A stretch of 64,000 bases of DNA from Agromyces sp. LHK192 (GCF_004006235.1 NZ_CP034753.1:1488001-1552000), one strand, 5' to 3'. Shown: positions 1-9,275, numbered from the stretch's first letter. The notes: generated by a model from the letters alone, not told the origin. Made by a program: numbers and translations.

Positions 1-94
1 CCCGACGGCCCCGTCCTGGGTCGAGCGTACCGCGTCGCGCCCGCCGAACCGGGGGAGTGCGTCCGGAGCGACTGCGTGGTCGGACCCGGTGCGG

Positions 95-1300
95 TCACGC
101 GTCGAGCAGGTCGCGCAGCGCGCGCCCGACCGCGTCCACCTCCACGAGGAAGGCGTCGTGCCCGAACTCGGACGACACGATCACGGGTTCCGGGCCGTGG
201 ATGCTCCGGGGCATGCCCGCGGCGATCTCGCGCTGTCCCTCGAGGGGGAAGTAGCGGTCGGTGTCGATGCCGAGCACGAGGCTCGTCGCCTCGATGGCGG
301 CTAGCGCGTCGGCGACGCCGCCCCGCCCCCGGCCGACGTCGTGCGAGTTCATCGCCTCGGTGAGCACAAGGTAGCTGTTCGCGTCGAACCGCCGGGTGAA
401 CCGGTTGCCGTGGAAGTCGAGGTAGGACTCGACCGCGAACCGTCCGCCGCCGCCGAGCGGGTCGAGGTCGGACTGCCAGCTCCGCGCGAACCGGGCGTCG
501 AACTCGGTCGACGTGCGGTAGTTGAGCATCGCGAGGCGACGCGCGAGGGCGAGTCCTCGGGTCGGTCCCTCGCCGTCCTCGGCGTCGTAGTAGGCGCCGC
601 CGCGGAACGCCGTGTCCGCGCGAACCGCCTCGAGCTGCATGGAGTTGTGCGCGATCTGGTCGGCGGTGGTGGCGGCCGGCGCGGCGAGCACGGCGATGCG
701 GGCGACGCGGTCCGGCACCGTGATCGCCCATTCGAGCACGTGCATCGCGCCCATGGAGCCGCCGATCACCGCGGCGAACCGTTCGATGCCGAGCGCGTCG
801 GCGAACGCGATCTGGGCGGCGACCTGGTCGCGGATGGTGACGAAGGGGAACCTCGGCCCCCATTCGGCGAGGTCCGGTGCGAGGGATGCGGGGCCGGTCG
901 TGCCCTGGCAGCCGCCGAGCACGTTGGGTGCGACGACGAACCAGCGGTCGGTGTCGATCGCGAGCCCGGGACCGACGACGCCGGGCCACCATCCGGCGGT
1001 CGCGTGCCCGTCGCCCGCTGCGCCGACGACGTGGCTGTCGCCGGTGAGCGCGTGCAGCACGAGCACGGCGTTGTCGCCGGCGGGGGAGAGTTCGCCCCAG
1101 GTCTCGTACGCGACGCGCACGTCGGGGAGCATGCCGCCGTCTTCGAGCCGGAGGTCGCCGACTCGCACGAACCTGCGGTCGCCGGCCGGGTCGCCCTCGC
1201 GCCACGCTCCGGTCACCGGCGCCCGGTTGGGCGCGAGCGTCGGCGGCGGGCCCGCCACGACGGGGGTGGGCGCCGTCTCCGCTCGCTGCTGCCAATCCAC
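95..1300 (-). CDS. metX: Homoserine O-acetyltransferase
   Basis: Transfers acetyl from acetyl-CoA to L-homoserine, giving the O-acetylhomoserine used by the neighbouring MetY; cytoplasmic, methionine pathway. The 401-residue product is an alpha/beta hydrolase with the family's GGSMGA nucleophile elbow (Ser about 182), the VLGGCQGTTGP segment and a C-terminal FGHDAFL carrying the catalytic His. I start at GTG 1300: the upstream in-frame extension is arginine-rich and unlike the family. A GAGAAT hexamer sits exactly 6 nt upstream, so the message may be leaderless; a GGGAG lies 9 nt upstream as well. It is separated from metY by a hairpin and so probably has its own promoter. Family assignment is firm, start is moderately sure. 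Confidence 0.93.
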   Translation of the reverse strand: MDWQQRAETAPTPVVAGPPPTLAPNRAPVTGAWREGDPAGDRRFVRVGDLRLEDGGMLPDVRVAYETWGELSPAGDNAVLVLHALTGDSHVVGAAGDGHATAGWWPGVVGPGLAIDTDRWFVVAPNVLGGCQGTTGPASLAPDLAEWGPRFPFVTIRDQVAAQIAFADALGIERFAAVIGGSMGAMHVLEWAITVPDRVARIAVLAAPAATTADQIAHNSMQLEAVRADTAFRGGAYYDAEDGEGPTRGLALARRLAMLNYRTSTEFDARFARSWQSDLDPLGGGGRFAVESYLDFHGNRFTRRFDANSYLVLTEAMNSHDVGRGRGGVADALAAIEATSLVLGIDTDRYFPLEGQREIAAGMPRSIHGPEPVIVSSEFGHDAFLVEVDAVGRALRDLLDA

Positions 1301-1306
1301 CCTCCG

Positions 1307-1312
1307 ATTCTC
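1307..1312 (-). promoter_or_regulatory. Candidate -10 of metX
   Basis: Minus-strand GAGAAT, 6 nt before the GTG at 1300. It fits the spacing seen at other leaderless starts in this window, but the first base departs from TANNNT. Confidence 0.3.
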
Positions 1313-1427
1313 CCGGAGCGGCGGTGGCATCCGCGCATTGTTACGACGGGCCGCGGCTCCGACGGACCGCGGCTCCGACGGACCGCGCGCGGGTGCACCG
1401 GGATGCTCGCGGATGCCGTCGGACACG

Positions 1428-1462
1428 ACGGATGCCGCGGGCCAGCGGCTCGCGGCATCCGT
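1428..1462 (-). terminator. Hairpin after metY
   Basis: Perfect 12-bp stem, ACGGATGCCGCG pairing with CGCGGCATCCGT around an 11-nt loop. It lies 28 bp past the metY stop and before metX. There is no clear U tract, which is common in high-GC actinobacteria. The stem contains the GGATGCC core shared with other terminators here. Confidence 0.55.
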
Positions 1463-1490
1463 TCGTCTCCGTGACGTCGGCAGGGGCGCC

Positions 1491-2816
1491 CTAGACGCGA
1501 GCCGCCTCGGTCGCCGCACGTGCGGCCGCGAAACCGGCCTCGAGGTCGGCCTTCAGGTCGTCGACGTGCTCGATGCCGATCGAGAGGCGCACGAGGCCGG
1601 GCGTGACGCCCGTCGTGAGCTGCTGCTCGGGCGTCAGCTGCGAGTGGGTCGTGGACGCCGGGTGGATGACGAGCGAGCGAACGTCGCCGATGTTCGCGAG
1701 GTGCGAGAACAGCGACAGGTTGTCGACGAGCGCACGGCCGGCGTCGACGCCGCCCTTGAGCTCGAACGAGAGCACCGCTCCGACGCCCTTCGGCGCGTAC
1801 CGGTTGGCGGCCGCGTACCACGGGCTCGAGGGGAGGCCCGAGTAGTTGACGTGCGCGACATCGGGGTGGTCGTCGAGCCACTCCGCGATCTCCTGCGCGT
1901 TCTGCACGTGACGCTCGATGCGCAGCGACAGCGTCTCGATGCCCTGGATGAGCTGCCACGCGTTCGCGGGCGCGATCGCGGCGCCGAGGTCGCGAAGCAA
2001 CTGGACGCGCGCCTTGATGACGTAGGCCAGGCCGTCGCCGACCGCGTTCGTGTAGCTCGCGCCGTGGTACGAGGGGTCGGGTTCGGTCAGGCCGGGGAAC
2101 CGGTCGACGCGCTCCGACCACGGGAAGCGGCCGCCGTCGACGATGACGCCGCCGACGACCGTGCCGTGGCCGCCGAGGAACTTCGTCGCCGAGTGGACGA
2201 CGATGTCGGCGCCGTGCTCGAACGGGCGGATCAGGTAAGGCGTCGCGATCGTGTTGTCGACGATGAGCGGCAGGCCGGCGGCGTGCGCGACGTCGGAGAC
2301 CAGCGCGATGTCGAGCACGTTGATCTTCGGGTTGCCGATGGTCTCGGCGAAGAACAGCTTCGTGTTGGGGCGCACGGCCCGGCGCCACTCGTCGGCGTCG
2401 TCCTGGTTCTCGACGAAGGTGGTCTCGATGCCGAGCTTCGCGAGCGTGTACTTGAAGAGGTTGTACGTGCCGCCGTAGATCGAGCTCGACGAGACGATGT
2501 GGTCGCCCGCCTGGGCGATGTTCAGCACCGCAAAGGTCTCCGCGGCCTGGCCGGATGCCACGAGGAGCGCGCCGGTGCCGCCCTCGAGCGCCGCGAGGCG
2601 CTCCTCGACGACCGCCTGCGTCGGGTTCTGGATGCGCGTGTAGATGTTGCCGAACTCGGCGAGGGCGAAGAGGTTCTTCGCGTGGTCCGCGCTGTCGAAC
2701 ACGTACGAGGTCGTCTGGTAGAGCGGCGTCGCGCGCGCCTTCGTCACGGGGTCGGGTGCGGCACCGGAGTGGACCTGCTTGGTCTCGAAGCGCCAATCGG
2801 CGGTGGGCTCGGTCAT
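1491..2816 (-). CDS. metY: O-acetylhomoserine sulfhydrylase (bifunctional OAH/OAS type)
   Basis: PLP enzyme of the Cys/Met metabolism family that makes homocysteine from O-acetylhomoserine and sulfide; it pairs with MetX just downstream. The 441-residue product has the family landmarks: YTRIQNPT near residue 60, the SSSIYGGTYNLF loop, the DNT turn and the PLP lysine in VHSATKFLGGHG (Lys about 212). Length is normal. The ATG at 2816 has a good ribosome site (AAGGAG, 5 nt away). A longer in-frame start at 2891 adds a proline/arginine-rich tail and is less likely. I looked for a SAM riboswitch in the roughly 115 bp upstream and could not support one. Confidence 0.94.
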   Translation of the reverse strand: MTEPTADWRFETKQVHSGAAPDPVTKARATPLYQTTSYVFDSADHAKNLFALAEFGNIYTRIQNPTQAVVEERLAALEGGTGALLVASGQAAETFAVLNIAQAGDHIVSSSSIYGGTYNLFKYTLAKLGIETTFVENQDDADEWRRAVRPNTKLFFAETIGNPKINVLDIALVSDVAHAAGLPLIVDNTIATPYLIRPFEHGADIVVHSATKFLGGHGTVVGGVIVDGGRFPWSERVDRFPGLTEPDPSYHGASYTNAVGDGLAYVIKARVQLLRDLGAAIAPANAWQLIQGIETLSLRIERHVQNAQEIAEWLDDHPDVAHVNYSGLPSSPWYAAANRYAPKGVGAVLSFELKGGVDAGRALVDNLSLFSHLANIGDVRSLVIHPASTTHSQLTPEQQLTTGVTPGLVRLSIGIEHVDDLKADLEAGFAAARAATEAARV

Positions 2817-2930
2817 GGGGTCTCCTTCAACAGGCCGGTCGGGTCGCCCCGGCATGGCGTCCACGGTACGTTCCCCCGGTCGGGGCGGCAATCGGGCCGG
2901 ACACGCAACGTAAGGATGTGTCGCGGAGCG

Positions 2931-4091
2931 TCACCGCGCGGGGCGGTCCCCGCCGCCAGAGGGTGGACCCGGGTGCGCCGGGGGAAGCGGCGGCAACGCG
3001 TCGGGCGGGAGCACGATCGTGCCCGTCGGCGTCGCGGGGTCGGGTCGGAACAGCCATCTCGCGCGCGGTTCGACCAGCGGCCGGAAGACGCGTCGCACGG
3101 GTTTCAGCGAGAGCACCACGGAGATGCCGACGCAGAACGCGATCATCGCCGGGAGCACCCAGAACGGCTGCGCGCCGTCGAGCACCCCGGTCTCGCGGAA
3201 CGGGAACAGCACGAAGCTGTGCAGCAGGTAGATGTACATCGTCGCGGCGCCGAAGGAGGTGAACCACGTCGGGCGTCGCGGCATCAGCATGAGGAAGGCG
3301 ACCGCGAGCGCCATCGCGAGCAGGAGCAGGCCGAGCCGGATCGCCCCCGACCACGGCTCGTCGTACCCGATCGCCTGGTACGACTCGTCGTACAGCATGA
3401 AGCGGCGCAGCTTGAGGTCGCGCCACATGTCGATGGCCGCGGGCATCACCGCCAGCAGCACCGCGAACACGGCGATGGCGCCGGCGCGCCAGCGCCAGAC
3501 CACCGCGGGGCGGAGGTCGAGCCAGCGCCCGGTGACCTGCCATTGCCGGAGCCGCCACCCGAAGACGAAGAACGGGAACATGCCGAACGTGCGGCTCATC
3601 GCGAGCGTCGAGTCGATCGTCTCGGTGTACCCGGCGAGGATCGAGATCGCGATCGCGATGAGCAGCGGGTAGCGCAGCAGTACGAGGTACGGCAGCGCGA
3701 TGCGCCAGGCGGCGAGGGCGATGAGGAACCAGAGCGTCCAGGACGCGGTGGTGTAGTCGAGCGCGAACTCGCCGCCGAGCGCCCAGCGGACCACGGTCCA
3801 GATCGTCTCGAAGATGAAGAACGGGAAGACGATGTCGGTCAGCACCTGTCGGAGCGAACGCGCCGTCGGCGGCCCGGACTTCGCGAAGTACCCGGCGACC
3901 GTGACGAACACGGCCACGTGGAACGAGTAGATGAACAGGTACACGCTGTACGCGGCGTCGTCCTCTGCGATCAGCGGGAGGATGCCGTGGCCGATCACCA
4001 CGAGCGTGATCGCGATCCACCTGGCGTTGTCCCAGAGGGGGACGCGCCGCTTCGTCTTGGGGGAGGCCGTGCCGATCTGCATCGACCCCAT
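2931..4091 (-). CDS. Acyltransferase family 3 membrane protein
   Basis: Integral membrane acyltransferase of the OafA/NodX type, which O-acylates cell-surface sugars or other exported molecules. About 386 residues with roughly ten hydrophobic segments. The N-terminal region WDNARWIAITLVVIGHG gives the R and H expected in this family's first motif, followed by YSFHVAVFVTVAGYF. The C-terminus is proline-rich and cytoplasmic. Two ATGs are possible (4091 and 4082); neither has a strong ribosome site. It is divergent from the SDR gene, with 36 bp between starts. The substrate cannot be told from the sequence. Confidence 0.8.
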   Translation of the reverse strand: MGSMQIGTASPKTKRRVPLWDNARWIAITLVVIGHGILPLIAEDDAAYSVYLFIYSFHVAVFVTVAGYFAKSGPPTARSLRQVLTDIVFPFFIFETIWTVVRWALGGEFALDYTTASWTLWFLIALAAWRIALPYLVLLRYPLLIAIAISILAGYTETIDSTLAMSRTFGMFPFFVFGWRLRQWQVTGRWLDLRPAVVWRWRAGAIAVFAVLLAVMPAAIDMWRDLKLRRFMLYDESYQAIGYDEPWSGAIRLGLLLLAMALAVAFLMLMPRRPTWFTSFGAATMYIYLLHSFVLFPFRETGVLDGAQPFWVLPAMIAFCVGISVVLSLKPVRRVFRPLVEPRARWLFRPDPATPTGTIVLPPDALPPLPPAHPGPPSGGGDRPAR

Positions 4092-4115
4092 TGTTCCAGT
4101 ACCGGTGCGGCACGG

Positions 4116-4121
4116 CAGAAT
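4116..4121 (+). promoter_or_regulatory. -10 of leaderless SDR gene
   Basis: CAGAAT exactly 6 nt before ATG 4128, with no Shine-Dalgarno. Transcription would start on the start codon. Confidence 0.5.
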
Positions 4122-4127
4122 GAGCGG

Positions 4128-4907
4128 ATGGACGTTCTGCGCGCGGTGGTCACTGGGGCGAGCTCGGGAATCGGTCGGGCGACGGTGCTCGCGCTCCGGG
4201 ACGCCGGATGGGACGTGGTCGGCGTCGCCCGGCGGGAGGACCGGCTCCGGGAGCTCGCGGCGGAGACCGGGGCATCCGTCTTCGTCGCCGACGTGACCGA
4301 ACCCGAGGACGTCGCCGCGCTCGCCGAGCACCTCGCCGAGACCGGACCGGTGCACGCGCTCGTGAACAACGCCGGCGGGGCGAAGGGCCTCGAGCCGGTC
4401 GAGGCGTCCAGCGACGCGGACTGGGAGTGGATGTTCCGGGTCAACGTGCTCGGCACGAAGCGAGTGACGAGCGCCCTGCTCCCGCTGCTGCGGGAGGGGG
4501 CCGCCGTGCGGGGCGTGGCCGACATCGTGAACCTGACGTCGATCGCCGGGCACGTCGCGTACGTCGGCGGCGGCGGGTACAACGCCGCGAAGTTCGCCCA
4601 GCACGCGCTGACGGAGGTGCTGCGGCTCGAGCTCAACGGCGAGCCGATCCGCGTGATCGAGGTCGCTCCGGGGATGGTGCACACCGAGGAGTTCGCGCTC
4701 GTGCGCTTCGGCGGCGATGCGCAGCGCGCGGCATCCGTCTACGCCGACGTACCCGAGCCCCTCGTCGCGGAGGACATCGCGGCGGTCATCGCCGACGCGA
4801 TCGGCAAGCCGCGGCACGTCGACCTCGACCTGATCGTCGTGAAGCCCGTCGCCCAGTCGGCGCCGCACCTGGTCGCCAAGGGCCCGCTCCGGGTCAGGGG
4901 GCGGTGA
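4128..4907 (+). CDS. Short-chain dehydrogenase/reductase
   Basis: NAD(P)-dependent oxidoreductase of the classical SDR family, 259 residues. Visible are the Rossmann glycine motif TGASSGIG near the N-terminus, VNNAGG, the catalytic Ser in LTSIAG and YNAAK holding the Tyr and Lys. The sequence resembles the YdfG / serine 3-dehydrogenase-like subgroup (motifs VALVNNAGG-like and VNVLGTKRVT), but the substrate is inferred only from resemblance. It is the first gene of a tightly packed plus-strand run: its TGA overlaps the GTG of the ion-channel gene by 4 bp. The start is placed at ATG 4128, where a -10 lies 6 nt upstream. Confidence 0.87.
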   Translation: MDVLRAVVTGASSGIGRATVLALRDAGWDVVGVARREDRLRELAAETGASVFVADVTEPEDVAALAEHLAETGPVHALVNNAGGAKGLEPVEASSDADWEWMFRVNVLGTKRVTSALLPLLREGAAVRGVADIVNLTSIAGHVAYVGGGGYNAAKFAQHALTEVLRLELNGEPIRVIEVAPGMVHTEEFALVRFGGDAQRAASVYADVPEPLVAEDIAAVIADAIGKPRHVDLDLIVVKPVAQSAPHLVAKGPLRVRGR

Positions 4908-5713
4908 GCCCGGTGACGCAGCACGGTCGGCGAGCCCCGGTCCCGGCACCTCGGCGGGACGGCTGGGAGGCGGGCACGAGCGGGGTGCTCGCGGTGCTCG
5001 GCGTCGGATTCGTGGTCTGCTACTCGTTCTTCGTCCTCATGCCCGACGCGCCGTCGGCCGTGGCCGCCGTGCTCGGCACCGTGCTCATCGTCGTCTGGGT
5101 CGGGTTCGCCGTCGACCTCGTCGTGCGGGTCCTGCTCACCCCGAGGGGTGATCGCGTGCACTGGCTGATCGCGCATCCGATCGCGGCGCTGAGCGTGGTG
5201 CTCCCCGTGTTCCGCGCGTTCCAGGTCGTCTCGCTGGTCGCCGGGGCACGGTACTTCCGCCGGCACACGGCCGACGCGGTGCGCGCCCGCTTCCTCGTGC
5301 TCGCGGTCGCCTACGTGACCGTGTTCGTCTACTTCCTCGCGCTCGCGACCCTGCACGCCGAGCGGGACGCCCCCGGGGCCAACATCACGACGTTCGGCGA
5401 TTCGGTCTGGTGGGCGATCGTCACGCTCGCGACGGTCGGTTACGGCGACACCTACCCGGTCACCACGATGGGGCGCATCTATGCGACCCTGCTGATGATC
5501 GGCGGCATCGCGATCGTCGGCGTCGCCTCGGCGACCGTGATCTCGATCCTGAACGATCGGATCGCGGACACGATCCGCACGCATCAGGAGGCGGCAGGCG
5601 AGTCCGCGGCCGCGGCGGCGACCGAGGCCGAGGAGGTCGAGGACCTCTTCGCGGAACGGGAGGGCGCCGACCTCATCGCCCACGACGACACGGGAGACGA
5701 GGAGCGACGATGA
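4904..5713 (+). CDS. Voltage-gated-type potassium channel
   Basis: Membrane K+ channel subunit of 269 residues. Hydrophobic segments span about 26-46, 53-77, 95-113 and 128-150. A pore loop follows with the selectivity filter TVGYGD at 177-182, then a last transmembrane helix at about 187-211. The C-terminal tail is acidic, coiled-coil-like and cytoplasmic. Only one or two arginines lie in the putative S4 region, so voltage sensing is doubtful. The GTG at 4904 overlaps the SDR stop and has AGGGGG just upstream; another GTG at 4913 is possible. The stop overlaps the ATG of the next gene (ATGA), so the four genes 4128-7148 are probably translated together. Confidence 0.88.
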   Translation: MSPVTQHGRRAPVPAPRRDGWEAGTSGVLAVLGVGFVVCYSFFVLMPDAPSAVAAVLGTVLIVVWVGFAVDLVVRVLLTPRGDRVHWLIAHPIAALSVVLPVFRAFQVVSLVAGARYFRRHTADAVRARFLVLAVAYVTVFVYFLALATLHAERDAPGANITTFGDSVWWAIVTLATVGYGDTYPVTTMGRIYATLLMIGGIAIVGVASATVISILNDRIADTIRTHQEAAGESAAAAATEAEEVEDLFAEREGADLIAHDDTGDEERR

Positions 5714-6447
5714 GCGTGCACCTGATGGGCGGCGGCTGGGACGCCGGGGGCGAGGTCTACGGCCCCTTCGTCGCCGAGGCGGCGGCGCGGGCGGCCGGCG
5801 CGAGCGGACGCGACACGGATGCCTCGGGCCGCGCGATCCCGCGCGTCGCGGTCGTCGTCGTCCGCGCCGACGACCCCGACGCGCTCGCCGAACGATTCGT
5901 CGCCGACCTGCGCAGCGGCGGCGAGGTCTCGGCGCACGTCACCGCGGTGCGTCACGGCGAACCGATCCCGCGGACGGCGTTCGCCGACGTCGACGGCGTC
6001 ATGGTGGGCGGCGGCTCGATCCCCGCGTATCGCGACGCGCTCGAGGAGCACTTCGGCGAGCTGCGCCGGCTCGTCGCGGACGGCGTGCCGTACCTGGGGT
6101 ACTCCGCCGGGTCCGCGGTGGCCGCCGAGCAGGCGATCATCGGCGGATACCGCATCGGCGGGGTCGACGTCGCGCCCGAACCGGTGTCGCAGGGGCTCGA
6201 CGAGGTGCAGCTCGCTCCCGGGATCGGCCTGGTCGACATCGCGATCGACGTGCACGCCGCGCAGTGGGGCGCGCTGTCGCGCGTGGTCGCCGCCGTCGAG
6301 GCGGGCCTGATCGCGGGCGGCCTCGCGATCGACGAGCGCACGGTGCTGGTCGTCGGCGACGGCGGCCTCGTCGTCGCCGGCCGGGGCAGCGTGTGGCGCG
6401 TGCTGCCCGGTGAGCAGGGCGTCGTCGTCTCGACGATGGGTGCGTGA
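5710..6447 (+). CDS. Type 1 glutamine amidotransferase-like / peptidase S51 family protein
   Basis: A 245-residue soluble protein of the peptidase E/cyanophycinase superfamily. The nucleophile elbow GYSAGS (Ser about 132) is clear. A VGGGS segment near 99-103 and the [14 protein letters not shown] stretch correspond to the family's oxyanion and His regions. Known members hydrolyse Asp-X dipeptides or cyanophycin; which substrate applies here cannot be decided. It overlaps the channel gene upstream (ATGA) and ung downstream (GTGA), so it sits in the middle of a four-gene operon. It has no signal peptide. Confidence 0.82.
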   Translation: MSVHLMGGGWDAGGEVYGPFVAEAAARAAGASGRDTDASGRAIPRVAVVVVRADDPDALAERFVADLRSGGEVSAHVTAVRHGEPIPRTAFADVDGVMVGGGSIPAYRDALEEHFGELRRLVADGVPYLGYSAGSAVAAEQAIIGGYRIGGVDVAPEPVSQGLDEVQLAPGIGLVDIAIDVHAAQWGALSRVVAAVEAGLIAGGLAIDERTVLVVGDGGLVVAGRGSVWRVLPGEQGVVVSTMGA

Positions 6448-7148
6448 CCGGCGTGGCGAAATCCCTCGACGAGCTCGCCGAGGCCGGGCTGATCGACGCC
6501 GGATGGGCGCGGGCCCTGGCGCCCGTGGCCGGCGATCTCGCCGCGCTCGGCGACTTCCTCCGCGCTGAGACGCAGGCCGGGCGCGGATACCTTCCCGCCG
6601 GCGACCACGTGCTCAGGGCCTTCGCACGGCCGCTCGACGAGGTGCGCGTGCTCATGGTCGGACAGGACCCGTACCCGACGCCGGGGCATCCCATCGGGCT
6701 CTCGTTCGCGGTCGAGGCGCACGTGCGTCCGCTGCCGCGGAGCCTCGCGAACATCTACCGCGAGCTGCGCGACGACCTCGGCGTCGAACCGCCCGCGCAC
6801 GGCGACCTCGGCGCGTGGAGCCGCAACGGCGTGATGCTGCTCAACCGCGTGCTGACCGTGAGGCCCGGAACCCCGGCGTCGCATCGGGGCAAGGGGTGGG
6901 AGCGCATCACCGACCACGCGATCCGGGTGCTGGTCGAGCGGGGCACGCCGCTCGTCGCGATCCTCTGGGGCCGTGACGCGCAGGGGCTGAAGCCGATGCT
7001 CGGCGGCGTGCCGACGGTCGAATCGGTCCACCCGAGCCCGTTGTCGGCGTCGCGCGGATTCTTCGGTTCGAAGCCGTTCAGCCGGGCGAACGCGCTGCTC
7101 GTGCAGCAGGGTGGCGAACCGGTCGACTGGGCGATCCCCGCGGCCTGA
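6444..7148 (+). CDS. ung: Uracil-DNA glycosylase, family 1
   Basis: Removes uracil from DNA as the first step of base excision repair. The 234-residue product has the family-1 water-activating motif GQDPYP at 73-78 (Asp about 75), the LLNRVLTV segment, and [11 protein letters not shown] carrying the catalytic His and minor-groove loop. Length is normal. The start is GTG 6444, overlapping the preceding stop by 4 bp, so expression is probably coupled to the S51-family gene. It is the last gene of the run that begins with the SDR gene. Confidence 0.95.
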   Translation: MTGVAKSLDELAEAGLIDAGWARALAPVAGDLAALGDFLRAETQAGRGYLPAGDHVLRAFARPLDEVRVLMVGQDPYPTPGHPIGLSFAVEAHVRPLPRSLANIYRELRDDLGVEPPAHGDLGAWSRNGVMLLNRVLTVRPGTPASHRGKGWERITDHAIRVLVERGTPLVAILWGRDAQGLKPMLGGVPTVESVHPSPLSASRGFFGSKPFSRANALLVQQGGEPVDWAIPAA

Positions 7149-7193
7149 GATCGCCCCGCGGGTCGCGATGTTCCGCACGTCGGGTGCGCGGGG

Positions 7194-7199
7194 TATCGT
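7194..7199 (+). promoter_or_regulatory. Candidate -10 of the GNAT gene
   Basis: TATCGT, 7 nt before ATG 7207, with no clear ribosome site. Confidence 0.4.
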
Positions 7200-7206
7200 G
7201 GCCGCC

Positions 7207-7788
7207 ATGCTCGAGGAGGAATACCAGGCGCGGCGGCAGCTGCCCCAGCACCTGCGCAAGCCCGAGCCGCCCGAAGCGCCGTTCGCGTACACCATCCGCA
7301 CCGCGCGCGCCGCGGACCTGCCCGCGGTGCGGGAGATCTACAACTACTACGTCGCGAACTCGACGGTCACGTTCGACGAGGACGCCATGACGCTGCGCGA
7401 GTGGAAGCAGAAGTACGCCTACCTCGACAAGCTCGGCATGCCGTTCCTCGTCGCCGAGTCGCCGAGCGGCCAGCTGCTCGGCTACGCCCTGGTCGCCCCC
7501 TGGAAGACCAAGCGCGCCTACCGGTTCACCGTCGAGAACTCGATCTACCTGGGGCCGGCGGCATCGGGCAAGGGCCTCGGTCGAGCGCTGCTCGGCGCCC
7601 TCATCGACCGGTCGAAGGAGGCCGGCCTCAAGGAGATGATCGCCGTCATCGCCGACCAGGGCGCGGACGCGTCGATCGCCCTGCACCGGGGGTTCGGCTT
7701 CGTCGAGATCGGCCGCATGGGCAAGGTCGGGTTCAAGTTCGACCGGTGGCTCGGCACCGTCATGCTGCAGCGGTCGCTGAAGCACTGA
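7207..7788 (+). CDS. GNAT family N-acetyltransferase (phosphinothricin acetyltransferase-like)
   Basis: Acetyl-CoA-dependent N-acetyltransferase, 193 residues. After a charged N-terminus of about 35 residues, the GNAT fold starts at YTIRTARAADLPAV and EIYNYYV. This is followed by the pat/bar-family signature VTFDED and the acetyl-CoA loop region GPAASGKGLGRALL (variant of Q/RxxGxG/A). The ALHRGFGFVEIGRMGKVGFKF tail matches phosphinothricin/methionine sulfone acetyltransferases. The ORF could be extended to 7111, but that would run into ung; ATG 7207 has a -10 at the right distance. The natural acceptor is unknown. Confidence 0.85.
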   Translation: MLEEEYQARRQLPQHLRKPEPPEAPFAYTIRTARAADLPAVREIYNYYVANSTVTFDEDAMTLREWKQKYAYLDKLGMPFLVAESPSGQLLGYALVAPWKTKRAYRFTVENSIYLGPAASGKGLGRALLGALIDRSKEAGLKEMIAVIADQGADASIALHRGFGFVEIGRMGKVGFKFDRWLGTVMLQRSLKH

Positions 7789-7829
7789 CCGATGCCGCTG
7801 CGGGCGGATGCCCCGGCGGTGCATCGCCG

Positions 7830-7835
7830 TAGGCT
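7830..7835 (+). promoter_or_regulatory. -10 of leaderless amidase gene
   Basis: TAGGCT exactly 6 nt before GTG 7842, with no Shine-Dalgarno. Confidence 0.5.
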
Positions 7836-7841
7836 CGTGTC

Positions 7842-9275
7842 GTGACCGACTTCGGCGACCTGCACGAGTACACGGCCCTCGAGCTGCACCAGCTCCTCCA
7901 GCGCGGCGAGGTGACGCCGACCGAGGCGACGAGCCACTACCTGGCCCGCATCGAACGGCTGGGCGACACGGTGGGCGCGTTCGCGCACGTCGACGCCGGA
8001 GCCGCGCTGGAGCGGGCATCCGACGTCGAGCGCGAGGTGCCGAAGGCTGCGCCGCTGTGGGGCATGCCGCTGGCCGACAAGGACCTGCACCTGCGAGCCG
8101 GGATGCCGGCCCGGTTCGGGTCGAGGGCCTTCGCCGCGCACGTGGCGGCCGAGTCCGACGACCTCGTGCGGGCGGTCGACGCGGCCGGAGCGGTCAGCCT
8201 CGGGAAGACCGCGACGCCCGAGTTCGGGATGCCGTCGTACACCGAGGGGCTGGCCTTCCCGCCTGCACGGACGCCATGGGACCTCAGCCGCGGCGCCGGG
8301 GGGTCCAGCGGGGGAGCGGCGGCCGCGGTCGCCGCCGGACTCCTGCCCTTCGCGCCGGGGTCCGACGGAGGCGGTTCGATCCGCATCCCCGCGGCATCAT
8401 GCGGGCTCGTCGGCGTGAAGCCGTCGCGAGGCCGGGTGCCGGCCGGATCCGGGCTCGGGTCGCTCGCGGGACTCGGCGTCGCCGGCCCCATCGCCAGGAC
8501 GGTCGCCGATGCCGCCCTCCTGCTCGACGGGATCATCGCGCCGAACGGGTATCCGGCCCGGCACCCGTACGCGGTCCGGGCGCCGGGCGACGACGGGCCG
8601 TTCCTGGGGGCGGCGATCCGGGGCGAGGGGCGCTTCCAGCTCGGTGTCATGCTCGACTCCCCGTGGGACGACTTCACCGACGTCGTCGTCGCCCCCGAGG
8701 CCATGGCCGCGCTCGACCGTGCGGTCGAGTTTGCCGAGCGGCTCGGGCACGGCGTCGAGGCGATGCCGCCCGAACCCGAACCGGGCTATCCCGACGCGTT
8801 CCGGGCCGTGTGGCAAGCCGGTGCCGCGACCATCCCCGTCGACGGCGAGGCGGAGCAGCTCCTCGAACCACTCACGCGCTGGCTCGTGCGCCGAGGGCGG
8901 GAACTGCCGGCACGTGCGCTCGCCGAGTCGCTGTCGTGGTTGGCGGAGTACGAGCGACGGGTCATCCGCCGGTTCGCCCCCTTCGACGCCGTGCTGACGC
9001 CCGCCCTCGCGATGACGCCGCGGCCGGTCGGCTGGTACGACGCGGAGGACGGCGAGCGGAACTTCGCGCAGCAGGTCGCGTTCACGCCGTTCACGTCGAT
9101 GGTGAACGTGTCGGGGCTGCCGGCGATCACGCTTCCCGTGCACGACACCGACGAGGGACTGCCCATGGGCGTGCAGCTCATCGGCCGGCCGGGCGGCGAG
9201 GCGACGCTGTTCGCCATCGCCGCGCAGTTCGAGCGCGCCGCGAGGCGGGGGAGGCGTCGGCCGCCGGTCTGGTGA
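7842..9275 (+). CDS. Amidase, amidase-signature family
   Basis: Amide hydrolase with the Ser-cisSer-Lys triad, 477 residues. The catalytic Lys lies in LADKD (about residue 74), the signature GGSSGGAAAAVAAG follows, and GSDGGGSIRIPAA holds the cis-Ser region and nucleophile. The C-terminus ends in GLPMGVQLIGRPG, typical of the family. This type includes GatA, but no gatB or gatC is near and the sequence looks like a stand-alone amidase acting on small amides. GTG 7842 is the start by family length and by its promoter. No partner gene suggests the substrate. Confidence 0.88.
   Translation: MTDFGDLHEYTALELHQLLQRGEVTPTEATSHYLARIERLGDTVGAFAHVDAGAALERASDVEREVPKAAPLWGMPLADKDLHLRAGMPARFGSRAFAAHVAAESDDLVRAVDAAGAVSLGKTATPEFGMPSYTEGLAFPPARTPWDLSRGAGGSSGGAAAAVAAGLLPFAPGSDGGGSIRIPAASCGLVGVKPSRGRVPAGSGLGSLAGLGVAGPIARTVADAALLLDGIIAPNGYPARHPYAVRAPGDDGPFLGAAIRGEGRFQLGVMLDSPWDDFTDVVVAPEAMAALDRAVEFAERLGHGVEAMPPEPEPGYPDAFRAVWQAGAATIPVDGEAEQLLEPLTRWLVRRGRELPARALAESLSWLAEYERRVIRRFAPFDAVLTPALAMTPRPVGWYDAEDGERNFAQQVAFTPFTSMVNVSGLPAITLPVHDTDEGLPMGVQLIGRPGGEATLFAIAAQFERAARRGRRRPPVW

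Noticed and set aside
1..94. Possible end of a gene at the left edge
   Set aside because: Too short to identify a frame with family resemblance; nothing supported.
2817..2935. Possible SAM riboswitch before metY
   Set aside because: I could not fold the conserved SAM-II/SAM-IV cores; only short GC hairpins are present.
612..4127. Long plus-strand open frame running into the SDR gene
   Set aside because: It runs antisense to metX, metY and the acyltransferase, with low-complexity translation; only the part from ATG 4128 is a recognisable protein.
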